From assembly GCA_036937835.1 (NCBI GenBank), contig CM072876.1, positions 320,001 through 384,000 of the forward strand: 64,000 nucleotides of DNA, given 5' to 3'. This DNA is from Pampus argenteus (lineage: Eukaryota > Chordata > Actinopteri > Scombriformes > Stromateidae). Under the pieces are notes generated by a model that ran no database searches, was not told the origin of the DNA, and saw only the letters and a list, made by a program, of their open reading frames with translations. Both the position numbers and the translations under genes were made by a program. This document shows positions 24,971-36,643 of this stretch, in pieces (positions within the stretch are counted from its first letter, which is position 1; the number at the start of each line of letters is the position of its first letter).

Positions 24971-25009
24971 CATCTTAAACAATGTGTTGTATTTTTCTGA
25001 AATATAGTA

Positions 25010-25108
25010 GAGTGGAAGTATAAAGTAGCATAAGTATAGTATAAGTACCTCAAAATTGAACTTTAGTACGTTACTGGAGTAAATGTACTTAGTTACTTTA
25101 TGCCACTG
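25010..25108. repeat. hAT-type MITE end
   Basis: GTTACTGGAGTAAATGTACT, then TAGTTACTTTATGCCACTG, is the familiar end of fish hAT non-autonomous elements (reverse of CAGTGG...AAAGTAACTA). With the pieces at 24120-24620 it may be one element carrying the 47-bp array and repeat B inside. Confidence 0.6.
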
Positions 25109-25249
25109 GTCAAAAATACTCAGAGGAATAGAACTCTGTCAGGTCCTCAGATAATGAACTGAATCACACACACACACACAAAAACTCATTATGTGACCCC
25201 TCCCCTTATTGAAGAAGCCATTTCTGTCAAATGAAATGTCAGTCTGGGT

Positions 25250-25364
25250 GGTTGCCATGGAAACTGGGCGGTACAGTGGAGGAGAGGCAGCAGCTCGGTG
25301 TGTTTTCCACTTGTCTCTCACAGAAACACATCTGATCATCAAACAGGAACAAGAATCACATCAG
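25250..25364 (+). promoter_or_regulatory. Putative akap5 promoter/5'UTR exon
   Basis: A consensus donor, ACATCAG/GTGAGT, ends a presumed non-coding exon at 25364. The next good acceptor is GTTTGGCAG at 26663, 118 bp before the akap5 ATG. The 5' limit and the start site are guesses. Confidence 0.5.
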
Positions 25365-26781
25365 GTGAGTTTTTAACTTTGATTTCACTAATATCTGCCG
25401 ATGACATCACAGTGCTAACGGTGACATCATTACCTCATGATCTGTCAGGAGGATGCATCACTCCAGCAGCAGATCCCAGAACAAAACACTTTTTATGAAA
25501 ATTATGAAAAGGAGAATCACTGACTTTTCAAACTTTTATTATTATAAACTTTATTTTTAAATGCACAAATCATCTGATCAGACATGATGAAGATCTCGTC
25601 CATCTGGAAGATGACTGATGTTCTTTGTTTGGCTGTTATCTGTATTTCTGTTGATTTCTTACATATTATCAGATGCTGCAGATTTGCATATTGTTTATTC
25701 ATGTGTGATGTACCTGATGAATAAATGAAGAAAGTAAAGTGATGTTAGAAGAGCACCATGGTTATATTATTAGCTGGGTTGTGTCAAATGTTTTGGGAGT
25801 AAACTGAAATATTTTAGTTTTATTATTATATGTTTTATTATGTTCACGTGTTGCTGTTCAGTTGTTTGGTGGATAATAAATGATTGATATTGATATTCTA
25901 AACTAAATAATAAAATATAATAGAGACTAAGGATTGAACGATATTTATGTGGCAAATATACATTGTATTATTATGTTAATATACTATAATTCAGTGTGCA
26001 TTAGTGTGAGTCACATAGATAGTTAGGTGAATGTTCCTAAAAGCTGTACAGTAAGGTATATTGAATATATATATGATTTATGAATCATTTAGTAGTAGTA
26101 AATACTATACAGTCAGTTGAAATATTATCCACAAATGAATTTGAACTATATATGTGATGAATCATGTAATAAATAGAAATTGAGGCATCGTTGTAAAGTG
26201 AAATATGTAATTTGATTGTTTCCATGATCTTATTGTTGCTGATTTTATCACATGTAGCAGTTTGGTGTAAAACATATTTAATCAGCTTTGTTTAAAGGGG
26301 AGTTTTTTGATTCTTTACATATTTCTACTGATACTGACATCAAAAATACTGACATCAAAAATTTGAGTTCAATTACTCTTTAATGACTTCCAAAGTCATC
26401 CAAAAAGCCACATGTAGATTTCATGATATACGTGTTTCTAAAATCCTGCCTACAGTTCTGCTTTTATTAAATAGATTTCTGAAGCATCATTTTAATCATC
26501 AGGTTTTACTGTCAGAGCGTTTCAGTCTGGTGAAACATATTTTAGCATCACTGAGTAGTTTTCCATCTGATAAACAGTGTTGTTGCTGCTGAGCTTTAAT
26601 TATGCTGCTCCATCTGTCACAAATCAACAGTATTTAATCTGCTGCTTTGTTCCTGTTTGGCAGGTTCCCTAGTGTTTAATCTCAGCAGCAGATGGTTCAT
26701 CAGCAATTGATTGTGGACAGAAGAGCTGAAACACCTTGAGGAAATGTAAAAAAACATTTAGCTTTGCCGTATACACAAACC

Positions 26782-28098
26782 ATGGCGACAGAGGACAGAG
26801 GAGAAGATGTCCGGCAAGTAGACAAAGTTGGTTTGAAGAGGAAGTTGACGGGTCCTCCAAGGCTGCTGCTGGGAAAAACCAGGACCAAGAGTCCGGGGGA
26901 GGACCAGCCTGAGGCCCGGAACAAACCAAACAGGACGGACGCCGGTAGAGATGAATCCTCACTGAAACACTCAGAGCGTGACGAGCCAACAGAAGCTTCC
27001 AGCATGGAGAAAGAGGCTTCATCTGAAGTGAAGGTAGAGAGCTGTGAGGTCACAGATCAGGGTGATGACATCACAAACAGGAGGTTGAAACGACGCAGGT
27101 GGTGGAGACGATTCTTCCTGGCTGTCAGTTGTTTCAGGAGGCAAACAAAGGACAAGAAAAGTTCAGCGAAGCAGCAAAATCACAAGTCTGCTCCACCAGA
27201 GGGGGTGCTGCAGCAGGCCGATGCTGCGTTACTGAACAACATGAACACAGAAGAAAACACCGACACTAAAGGGAAGAAGACGACGTTCAAAAGCTTCCTG
27301 ACGTCATCCAACATTCGACGAAACCCTGAGCAGACGCGAGAAGAGAAACCTTCACTGACCTTCAGGAAACAACTGCAAATGTTTCTGATCAGACGAGGGA
27401 GGACCCGATTGTCTCTTGAAAACATCGAGGACATGAGGATGAGCGAGGAGGCTCCCTGTTTATCTGTCACTCAGGTAGTGGAACCTGCTGACCTCCAGAA
27501 TGGTGTGACTGATTATAGTCCTGAGGCTGTAATGGTAATTGCTGAGATGAACGTCCAGTTGTCTGAGGAGACAACCAGTTTGGATGAGTCACCAACAGAA
27601 GATGTCATGGAGCAGGAGGCGAGGGATGCTGCGAAGGAATCAGAGATCATCCAAACTGACAGCGAGGTTGTCACAGTCGTAGCTAACACAAACAAGGTTA
27701 CTGTTGACATGGTTTTCTCGTCGACCACTGAAGTCACGTCAGATACCGATGACCATCTTTCATCTGAAGAGGTGTCTGAGGTTCCTGCTGAAACCAATGA
27801 GCAGCCAACAACCAATGGACCTGCCACCCTCCTGAACAGTAGCATCCGGATCCAGCTGATTCCTCCAGATAACATAACAGTGGAGGAGGAGGAAGAGTGT
27901 TGGGAGGGGAGTTTCTCCTCAGAGAACCAGAACCACCTCCTCCTAGGCTTCCACCACAGCGAGCGGCAGCTGCTTCAGATGGCTCGCTCTGTGGTCCGAG
28001 CCGCCGTGAATGCTGCTATGGATCAGCTGAGCAGAGAACAGCCAAGTGTCTCAGACTGCGTCCACAGAGAGCCACAGGGCTGCTGGGACCATGCCTGA
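26782..28098 (+). CDS. akap5: A-kinase anchor protein 5 (AKAP79/150-like)
   Basis: One coding exon of 438 residues; ATG in good context (ACC ATG G) after an acceptor at 26663. The protein is mostly disordered and acidic, with a basic/aromatic membrane-type segment at 100-120 (RRLKRRRWWRRFF...SCFRR, one Cys suited to palmitoylation) and further basic patches at 163-182 and 193-210. Residues 393-417 (SERQLLQMARSVVRAAVNAA...) form an amphipathic helix at the position and with the spacing of the PKA RII-binding helix that ends mammalian AKAP5. SIRIQLIP near 354-361 could be a degenerate calcineurin-docking motif. Family role: anchors PKA, calcineurin and PKC at the postsynaptic membrane. Overall similarity is low; the call rests on the helix, the polybasic N-terminus, the single coding exon and the position beside zbtb25 and an mthfd1-like gene. 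CDS is complete. Confidence 0.78.
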   Translation: MATEDRGEDVRQVDKVGLKRKLTGPPRLLLGKTRTKSPGEDQPEARNKPNRTDAGRDESSLKHSERDEPTEASSMEKEASSEVKVESCEVTDQGDDITNRRLKRRRWWRRFFLAVSCFRRQTKDKKSSAKQQNHKSAPPEGVLQQADAALLNNMNTEENTDTKGKKTTFKSFLTSSNIRRNPEQTREEKPSLTFRKQLQMFLIRRGRTRLSLENIEDMRMSEEAPCLSVTQVVEPADLQNGVTDYSPEAVMVIAEMNVQLSEETTSLDESPTEDVMEQEARDAAKESEIIQTDSEVVTVVANTNKVTVDMVFSSTTEVTSDTDDHLSSEEVSEVPAETNEQPTTNGPATLLNSSIRIQLIPPDNITVEEEEECWEGSFSSENQNHLLLGFHHSERQLLQMARSVVRAAVNAAMDQLSREQPSVSDCVHREPQGCWDHA

Positions 28099-28652
28099 AG
28101 GAACCGTAACCTCAGCAGCCGATATGACAGTAAAAAGAAGATGTGATTTAAAAAAAACTAGCTTAAAACAACAGAGGAAGGTTTGAAAGGTGAGAGTAAC
28201 TTTTTGTCCTGAGCTCAGCCTTACAGGCAGCTCAAGCTCCGCCCATCTAACGGACATCACACAGGTGACATCAATATTTTTATATTAACAGTGTTGTCTT
28301 TTAAGCGATGAACTCATAACTTTCTTTATGATAACAGCGGCAGATTCGTCTCAGATTCGCAGTAATCACACAGAAGTAAAGCAGCTTCTCATTTCCAGCT
28401 GATGACTGCAGAGTTTGTCGGCTAAAACTGTGGCTGTGGCTAGCAGATAAGCTAGGATAAGCTAATGCTTAAGCTAAACTGGGTGACTTTTGAATGTTCT
28501 TAAAACAAGAACCCTGCTTTCATGACAGGGATCATCATGCTGCCCTGTGTGTGCTGGTTGCTAACAAATTAGCGCTGTTAACACTTATCATCATGATCAA
28601 ATTTCAGATGTGTTTACAGATTGTTCTGCTAAAAACAGCACAGAAAAAATGA

Positions 28653-28658
28653 AATAAA
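28653..28658 (+). terminator. Candidate akap5 polyadenylation signal
   Basis: AATAAA in an A-rich stretch about 555 bp after the akap5 stop; the first canonical hexamer I see downstream. The neighbouring mthfd1-like gene converges from the right. Confidence 0.45.
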
Positions 28659-28659
28659 A

Positions 28660-29910
28660 AGAATGCAGCTTTATGATCACGAGTCGGTTGGTTATTTGAA
28701 CCTGAGAGTCACAGCTCAGGGCAAATTGAGACATGAAAGAGGTTTTATTCATTTGTATTCATTTGTATTGGCTTTGAATCATTTATAAACTGTAACTTAT
28801 TTATATGTAGAACTGATTCCATGTCAGACTTGTATTAGTCATTAGTTATAATTGGCTGTTTTCTTCAGTTGTTGAAGCTTCTTATGTCCTTTTGGTTTGT
28901 TCTTGTGATGTGACCTGGTGTGTCACTGCCAGTCCTGTCAGTCACCGTTTATCTTTCTCATTCAAATTAGCATGATGATATTATTAGTTTAAAAGAAAAA
29001 ACATGAGAATACTTCCATTTACTCACATGCAAATGCTCAAATATGTGATATTTACCTGTTTAAAACATTTGACAGTAATGAGAGTAATAAAGCTCATGTT
29101 GGTGTTTGTTCTTTATTTTCTTTGTGTTGACTATAGAAAGCAGCAGCAGAAGAAAATAATGTTGAAATTAATATTAATTAAATATTTCTTATCTTCAGAA
29201 AAACTAAAGTAATGAAATCCTGAAAATAAATGTTACAGAACATTCAGACTTACTTATATCAGGTATCAATCAAGCTGAACATCTCACTCGCTCGTCAGTC
29301 AAGACGATCAGATTGACATGTTTAAACATCTGAACTTTATGAACATCTATAACATATCAATAATATAATATATGGATAATATGTTCAGTGTCATTATCAA
29401 AGAGATGATCTTATTGGTGAAATATTAACATTTTATTTCATTCAAGTCTTGTTATCTTTACTGTGTTGATAAACATACTGTTTATGAACATATAAATGAA
29501 ATATAAATAAATTCTGTTAGGATGAAAAATAAAGAGAAATAAACTTTATTGATCCTCAGGGTTCATGTGACAGACTGAAGAGGCAGCAACCAGAGACAGA
29601 AGTGTTGGCATAAAATAAAATAATAAAGAATTTTTAAACCAACAGAGCTGCTGATGAGTTCAAAGGTCGAGAAATGTTTGTTGTTCAACCTGCTGAAGTA
29701 AAAATATGGAGGGGAAACATTTTAAATGTAATGTTTTGCTTTTTTTTTATTCAACTTGTTAAGACGCCTGTTGATGTTATTCTAATACTGATTGTCATCA
29801 TGTCATGAGAATAAAGAATAAAGAAAAAGTGATAAATCTGGAGCTTCTGCAGCTTATTATCAGAGACTTTACAATAAATGAAAACAAACCAACAACGTGT
29901 GATGATGTGA
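28660..29910. other. Convergent intergenic spacer akap5/mthfd1-like
   Basis: AT-rich, no coding exon. I searched it for formyl-THF synthetase exons on the minus strand, where MTHFD1 would continue, and found none. TTTATT hexamers (reverse AATAAA, for example 29432-29437) could end the minus-strand transcript. Confidence 0.55.
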
Positions 29911-30713
29911 TTATTTCTTTATACCCTGCAGTGTTTCACTGCTGACTGTCTTCAGGAGGAACCTCTGAGCGCTCTGCACCGTGTTCTGAAACAAACAGAA
30001 CCATAAAGAACATTTACTTTTATTATCGGAACCTCAAATTGAACAGGGACAGAGAACAGATCCTCAGACTTTATTAAACTGTGGTTGAAGCTTTTAAGAA
30101 CAAACCTTCAAACCTTCAGAGTTCATCTACATTTATAATTTCTGTTGCATCTGTATAAATAAAGAACCCTGTTAGAACGTTGTGTTCTGATTAGATCAGC
30201 TGCAGAAATGAGACTGAAACACTGAGAACAGACAGCATGGTCTGCAGAGAGCAGTGACGTTGTTCTTTAATCAAACTTAATGAGTCTTTAATTAAAGCCT
30301 GAAGACAACAAAACAAACAGAAAAGACACAATAAAATACTGATTCAGATTTGCTGATTACAACAGGTTCATTTTTACTTTAAACATATATTTAAACAAAA
30401 GTCATTTTGTTTTTGTAAAACATGTGTACCTCCATGAGCATGGCCACTGTCATCGGCCCCACCCCTCCTGGGACAGGTGTGATGTATCCTGCTCTCTGAT
30501 TGGCTGAGGCGTAGTGGACGTCCCCGACAACCCGCTTCCCGCTCACCTTCGTCTCATCTGTCAGAGAGAACAACACAGAGGATGTCACACGCGGATATAA
30601 AAACAGAAATACATTTTATATGCTGCTACATGTATGTGTAGTACAGGAATGGAATAATAAAGCATTTTAATGATTAGGAACATTAAGATGAATTTATTAT
30701 GTGAACTATATTC

Positions 30714-30747
<34 letters not shown>

Positions 30748-32891
30748 TAATATATTTGTTCTGTTTTGTTCATTTGTTTCGATATCAGTGTGTAGTATCA
30801 GTGTGTAGTATCAGTGTAGTATCTGTGTGTAGTATCAGTGTAGTATCTGTGTGTAGTATCTGTGTGTAGTATCAGTGTAGTATCAGTGTAGTATCAGTGT
30901 GTAGTATCTGTGTGTAGTATCAGTGTAGTATCTGTGTGTAGTATCTGTGTGTAGTATCTGTGTGTAGTATCAGTGTAGTATCAGTGTAGTATCAGTGTAG
31001 TATCATTGTAGTATCAGTGTAGTATCAGTGTGTAGTATCAGTGTAGTATCTGTGTAGTATCTGTGTGTAGTATCAGTGTAGTATCTGTGTGTAGTATCAG
31101 TGTAGTATCTGTGTGTAGTATCAGTGTAGTATCAGTGTGTAGTATCAGTGTAGTATCAGTGTGTAGTATCAGTGTAGTATCTGTGTGTAGTATCAGTGTA
31201 GTATCTGTGTGTAGTATCAGTGTAGTATCAGTGTAGTATCAGTGTGTAGTATCAGTGTAGTATCAGTGTAATATCTGTGTGTAGTATCAGTGTAGCATCA
31301 GTGTGAAAAGCTAATTTGCCAGCCTCTGATCTTATTTGGGGTGTTTCTAGTGTCATAAAACCTTGTGACCTTGTGCTATATGTGCAGTGTCTAAAATGTA
31401 AAAGAGAAGTGAGGTATGATGGTAATTTGCCTTGTAGTGCTCTGTAAATGAAAAGGAGGCAATGTACCAGTGTGTACCTGTGATGTGGTTGATTCCACAA
31501 TCGATGACCACAGCTCCTTCTTTCACCCACTCTCCTCTGACCATCTCTGCTCGCCCCGCCCCCACCACCAGAATATCAGCCCTGCCCACCTGCATACAAC
31601 GCATCATCACACACAGGAAACGCATCATCACACAGGAAACGCATCATCACACACAGGAAACGCATCATCACACACAGGAAACGCATCATCACACAGGAAA
31701 CGCATCATCACACACAGGAAACGCACCATCACACACAGGAAACACATCATCACACACAGGAAACGCATCATCACACAGGAAACGCATCATCACACAGGAA
31801 ACGCATCATCACACAGGAAACGCATCATCACACACAGGAAACGCATCATCACACAGGAAACGCATCATCACACAGGAAACGCATCATCACACAGGAAACG
31901 CATCATCACATAGGAAACGCATCATCACACAGGAAACGCATCATCACACAGGAAACGCATCATCACACAGGAAATGTTTTAGTGACACAAACTTCAGTAT
32001 TTTACAGTGACTTTGGTTTCACTTTACAAAATCAACACGCAGACACTTAAAGATTAACATAATAATAGTGTGATATCACCTGCTCAGGTAGATCAGGTGT
32101 CTTTGAGTGACAGGTAGTTACAGTAGCGTGGTTCCACAGCAGCAGGTCATGCATTGGAGCTCCGACGATTTTACTGCGACCAATCACGACCGCATGTTTC
32201 CCCACCACAGACACACCTGCTCAGGAACAGGAAGTCACAGAGCGACTTGTTTACATTATTTGGCGCATTTTAAGTGCCTGAGCATGTTACTGAGCATGTG
32301 CAGTAATGATTTATCTGTGATGAAGGTGAAGCAGTGACCACATTAGAAGCTACAATCATCTCAAATTATAACATAAAGTATTGTATAAAATTAAAAGTAG
32401 ATGTGCTGTTTTAAGTGAGACATAACACAACAACTTTTTCTTGAATTGTTCCCCAAAATGTTTTCAACACTGAGCAAGAAATAAAGAATGTGAGCGTGAT
32501 CAGCTTCCTGTTGTGCACATTTCCCTCCAGAATTAGTCCTGCCTGCTAGTCTGAATGTAACTCCTGCGATTTATGAGGGACAACTGTAATGCCAATTTGT
32601 TTTTTCTTGTTTTATGCCTTATATGTTATCATTTTTCCTTTTACTTTCTGCCTCTATATATAATTGTTGAGAGATTGTCTCCTTGTCTTGTCCCTTTATG
32701 GACTGAAAATCTTTTGGACAGTGTTCCATTCACTTTTACTCTAGACATTGGATTTGCATACATTCAAGTGAATGAGAAGCCAACAGGAAGTCAGCTGGCT
32801 TGGCCAGATGAGATCTCTAGTGAGCATGCTCAATGAGCGGTAAAAACATGCACACTATTTTTGGCTTCATGCACCACAAAAGCAGTAACCA

Positions 32892-32927
<36 letters not shown>

Positions 32928-33972
32928 TTGTTTATTGTAGGGACTCCTCTTTTGGAGACAATAATCATATTATTAATCATCATATATAATAAAAGGGTTT
33001 TTTTGTGGTGGGCATAGATACATTTTTTAATCTAGATTAATCTCACTGAAATCATGAAATTAATCTAGATTAAAATGGCTCGTTCAGAATGTGAAATACC
33101 TAAATACTGACCGACAGTAAGTCTTTGAGAACGTGTTTCTTAATCCAGAGAATGCATTAGAACAGGAGCCTAAATGCATCACTGACTGCTTATAGCAAAG
33201 TGATGCTTTGTGTTCAGGTGGTATTTGAGACTGGAAGAACTCCTACAGTAAACCAGTTCATTGCATAAGGTGAACACAACCTTAGTGTTGTTGATGCCAC
33301 CATTGGGAAGCTTCTTAAACATGAATTTTCCCTGAAGCAAGTCTTGCTGCTTCATGCTGCATCATGATAGACTATCACGTTTGGTAGTTCAGTAATTCAC
33401 AGGCGCGTAGAGGTTCGAAAACTAGTTCTCGCCCCCTACAATGCAAATATGTATACATCCGCGCTAAAATATCACGGTGAAAGTCATCAGTTTGCTTATT
33501 ATAGGACCCAGCTCCAAACCCAATTTTGATAATAGATTAACGGCGGTATTTTTTATATCAGTCGATAAGAGTCTCACATTATCGCAGCACGTTAACGCCG
33601 TTAACGGCCCACCACTAGTTATTTTACATACAGCTAAATGTTTGGTTTAATATTTGTGTGATTTTATACTCAGTTTTGGCTAATGGTGAGGACTATGTTG
33701 TGGATGATGAGTGATGAGTTGTCTTGACACTGTCATATGGCACTTGTTGGTGTAAGGGAGGGGTCGCCCCTGTGAAAAATATGGTTCTGCCCAGACTTGT
33801 CAGAATAAATTACATTTCTTTCATCATGGAACTGCTTTCTGTGACAGTCTGTTTAAACGTCCGCACACCCCAGAACATAAATCACTAATTTGATGAACGG
33901 AAGATAATTTGGTTTAAAGTTAAGGTTAATGTAATGTCCTGTCTGTCTGTCTGTCTGTCTGTGTGTGTCTGT

Positions 33973-34022
<50 letters not shown>

Positions 34023-34135
34023 TTGTGACCTGTCTGTCTGATGAGCTCCATGCAGCCGTTGGGGGTGCAGGGGATAAAACAGTCATTCAGATCTCCTCGA
34101 GACAACTTCCCTGCATTAATACAACTCAGACTGCA

Positions 34136-34188
<53 letters not shown>

Positions 34189-36386
34189 CCCCACAAACAT
34201 GAAACCACAGAACAAAAAGATTGAGGACATGAAAACACAGAGAGAACTCTCCGTGGAGACTCACCCATCCACGTCTTTCTCCGGAGAGACGGTGTTGGTG
34301 ACAAGTTCGGTGTCGATGTAATTGACAGAGTCCAGAGGAAGCTGGACGATCAGACCATGGATGGACAGGTTTTCATTGACAGACATGATGTTCTGCAGCA
34401 CCTGCAGGGCAATAGGACACAGCAAACTGAAATTAAAAAGAAGATATGAAGTAAGGTAGCTTTCTGGTCAGTGTTGATATTCATCACCGACCTCGTCCTG
34501 TGTTGCTGTGTTCGGCAGCCTCACGTGTTTCGCATCGATTCCAATCTGCAGATGAGAAACTCAGCATGTTATCCAAAGCTCCAGTGATCAATATTTTATA
34601 TTAAATGCACAGTGTGTATTATTTCACTTAGGGTCTCTCAATCAAAAAAATGATGATGTTGTGAAATAGCGTGGGATTATGGGAGTTGGGAGTCTTCACT
34701 AATAAACAACCTGCATGTTGAACGAGAAAGTGAAAGCGAAAATCAGAAACGTCACAGCTTGAGGAGAACATGAACACAGTGCGTATATACAGTAGGTGAG
34801 ACAGGCGTCCTGTTTGCTTTTCTAGCAATGTGCACTGCGTCCAGTCTGCACGCAAAGGTCGCAACGATGCAGACACAGAAATCATGAATGGGCCTTTAGA
34901 TGCCACTGAGCATGTGCAGGAATGTTGTTCTGTTTACAGTGTCGCCAGATTGCTGTGCTTCATATCACAACCTTTGCACCAGACTGTGGAGTACATTTTA
35001 CATTTCTCAAAGAACTCAAAGTATGTTCACGTCATTTTTAGAGCTGCAACTGTTACTTAATTAATGGATTAGTAGATTAGTTGATTGTTTGTTTGGATCC
35101 AAACATTAAGAAAAATATAGAAATTAAGCAGAGTTTAAAAGCAAATTTAACCCACTCTTAAGCACTCTTAACCCTGATCAGCATGACTGACGTGTCTCAC
35201 CTCGGCTGCAGCCTTCAGTTTGGTGCTGATGTACAGGTTGGAGTCGTCCCTGTCTCCCACCTGAAACACAGTTCCTCAGCTGATTCTCTGTGACATCATC
35301 ATCAAACGAATAAAAACAAGAATATCCATAAATGAATCCTGCCGTCCCACATCTTCACAGCTGTAACGAGGCAGCTCTGGTTTAATCACATCAGGATTTA
35401 ACAACATATTTAACTCAGAATCAACCGTTGACAGATTGTTAAATAAAATCTGTCCAGATGATTTTTAAACATTAAAGGTCCCCTGCAGACATGTGTTAAG
35501 ATGTAAATAAAATACTTTATTTTGAATAATCTTCCAAAAAAAAATCCTCAAAATGACATATCCTTCCTTTCCCTCATTAAAAAAATCAAGAATTTATGAA
35601 TATGCAAATATGTTTCATTTCTAAATGTTCCTGCTGGACACCACTGTCTCAGTGTTTGTGCACTGGAGGCTTCAAGTTTCCACATCACACTTATGTCAGT
35701 TGAATATTGGACCAAGATCCTGTGTGAGAGAAACTTCCAGAGCAACACGTTTCTGAGTGGAGGGACTTGGGGAGGGAGTGGAGTATTCATGTCTAAATAA
35801 ACTGCAGTCAAATATAAAATGTTTAAGGGGCTAAAACTCTCATATCTGTGGGTCAGTGGGTGTCACAGAGTCTCCATCTCTAAGCTGCAGCTCTTCTTTA
35901 TGAACTCTGCAGGTTCAGGCTCAGGTTTGTTATCAGTATTCATGAGAGCAGGAGCAGCTGCAGTAAACACAGCCAGCTCGCGGTGGTTTGTTTCTGTTCT
36001 CAGTCGGCTCAAGCTGAACGTATTTATGTCTCAGATGTTCAGCTGCATCTTCTCTGACTTTCATTTGAATATGAGCTGAAGTTTTTCCTCAAACAACTGA
36101 ATAATTATATTATAATGATGTAATAATTATCGTAATGGTGACCTGTTAATTGTGACATTTCACACAAAGGGACTCAGTCAGTCAATCAAGACTGAAACTT
36201 GCAGAGTGATCAATGTGTGTCAGTACTTTTGTTATAAAACATAAATATTATATCATTAATATGAGTTCAGACTCACCTGTAAGACCACGAGACTGGGTCT
36301 GAACCCGGAGAACTGACTCCTCATCTTCTCCACCTCCTTCTTCAGCTTCTCCCTCACCAACCTGTACCCACACACACACACACACA

Positions 36387-36468
<82 letters not shown>

Positions 36469-36643
36469 GTCATTTTTCAAAGGTCAAAGGTTATCCTGGA
36501 GCTTGTTCCACATGTTTAATCCTGGTTTTTTCCTGGACTCACTTGGACGTCTTGTTGCCGGAGATTACAGTTGCCATGGAGCGCCAACTTCCTTGGCAAC
36601 CAGAGGCCCTGAGGCAGAGTGAGAGGGCGGCCAAGGATAACAT
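29911..36643 (-). CDS. Stand-alone MTHFD1-like methylenetetrahydrofolate dehydrogenase/cyclohydrolase with N-terminal presequence-like extension
   Basis: Ten coding exons (minus): 36643-36543, 36361-36277, 35260-35201, 34545-34492, 34401-34265, 34130-34030, 32216-32080, 31589-31478, 30557-30430, 29985-29911; 990 nt, 329 residues plus TAA, all frames joining. It should interconvert methylene-, methenyl- and formyl-THF. Catalytic Y72xxxK76, Q120 in VQLPL, D145 in KDVDG, the Rossmann GRSKIVGAP with R193, S217 and PGGVGPMT (292-299) correspond to human MTHFD1 Y52, K56, Q100, D125, R173 and S197, all at +20. [20 protein letters not shown] is MTHFD1-type, not MTHFD2-type, and R193/S217 suggest NADP use. 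The protein ends where the D/C domain ends; no synthetase domain follows. Residues 1-22 (Arg-containing, no acidic residue) look like a mitochondrial presequence; Met23 could start a cytosolic form. Two donors are weak (GTCGGT, GTCACA). Confident as an enzyme; paralogue name open. Confidence 0.9.
30782..31303 (-). repeat. 11/13-bp minisatellite in mthfd1-like intron 8
   Basis: More than 40 tandem copies of TATCAGTGTAG or TATCTGTGTGTAG in irregular order over about 520 bp, in the intron between the exons at 31478-31589 and 30430-30557. Not coding and not a CRISPR array: there are no spacers. Confidence 0.95.
31600..31975 (-). repeat. 19/21-bp minisatellite in mthfd1-like intron 7
   Basis: About 19 copies of CGCATCATCACACAGGAAA, some with an extra AC, head to tail. 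It starts 11 bp from the exon that begins at 31589 and so occupies the place where the branch point and pyrimidine tract of that acceptor must lie. It accounts for the long His/Thr-rich + frames. Confidence 0.95.
32887..32925. repeat. (GT)n microsatellite
   Basis: A pure GT run of roughly 38 bp in mthfd1-like intron 6, about 80 bp from the MITE at 33005. Confidence 0.9.
33005..33615. mobile_element. hAT-type MITE, about 611 bp
   Basis: Inverted ends GTGGTGGGC (33005-33013) and GCCCACCAC (33607-33615). The subterminal TTAATCTAGATTAATCTC and GCACGTTAACGCCGTTAACG blocks are typical of a widespread fish element. There is no transposase frame. I see no clear 8-bp target duplication. It lies in mthfd1-like intron 6. 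Confidence 0.8.
33940..34187. repeat. (GTCT)n/(GT)n and (AC)n(AG)n microsatellites flanking an exon
   Basis: (CTGT)n then GT repeats at about 33940-34025 and (CA)n(GA)n at 34133-34187 directly flank the exon at 34030-34130. The acceptor of this exon (GTGTGTGCAG) is part of the CA/GT run. Confidence 0.9.
36367..36469. repeat. (CA)n microsatellite beside mthfd1-like exon 2
   Basis: About 100 bp of CA/CCCA repeat abutting the acceptor of exon 36277-36361; on the minus strand the tract supplies the GT-rich sequence before GGTACAG. Confidence 0.9.

Larger units (their letters stand above)
18975..25249. other. Intergenic region zbtb25-akap5, repeats only
   Basis: After the zbtb25 3' UTR (candidate AATAAA near 19533) I find no gene in over 6 kb. 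Recognisable content is listed separately: an RTE-type LINE tail, an L2-type LINE fragment, a LINE/SINE tail, a 47-bp tandem array and hAT-like pieces. At 22800-22920 a short stretch reading EHKRDIAAALAETQFLEEAA resembles the coiled region of some retroelement gag genes, but it is too short to classify. Confidence 0.5.

Noticed and set aside
31600..31975. Regular repeats reminiscent of a CRISPR array
   Set aside because: Units are head to tail with no unique spacers, and this is an animal genome; it is a minisatellite.
29911..36643. Possibility that the mthfd1-like gene is mthfd2 or a decayed mthfd1
   Set aside because: [20 protein letters not shown] and the S217/R193 context are MTHFD1-type, while all ten exons are intact with no frame defect, so neither label fits.
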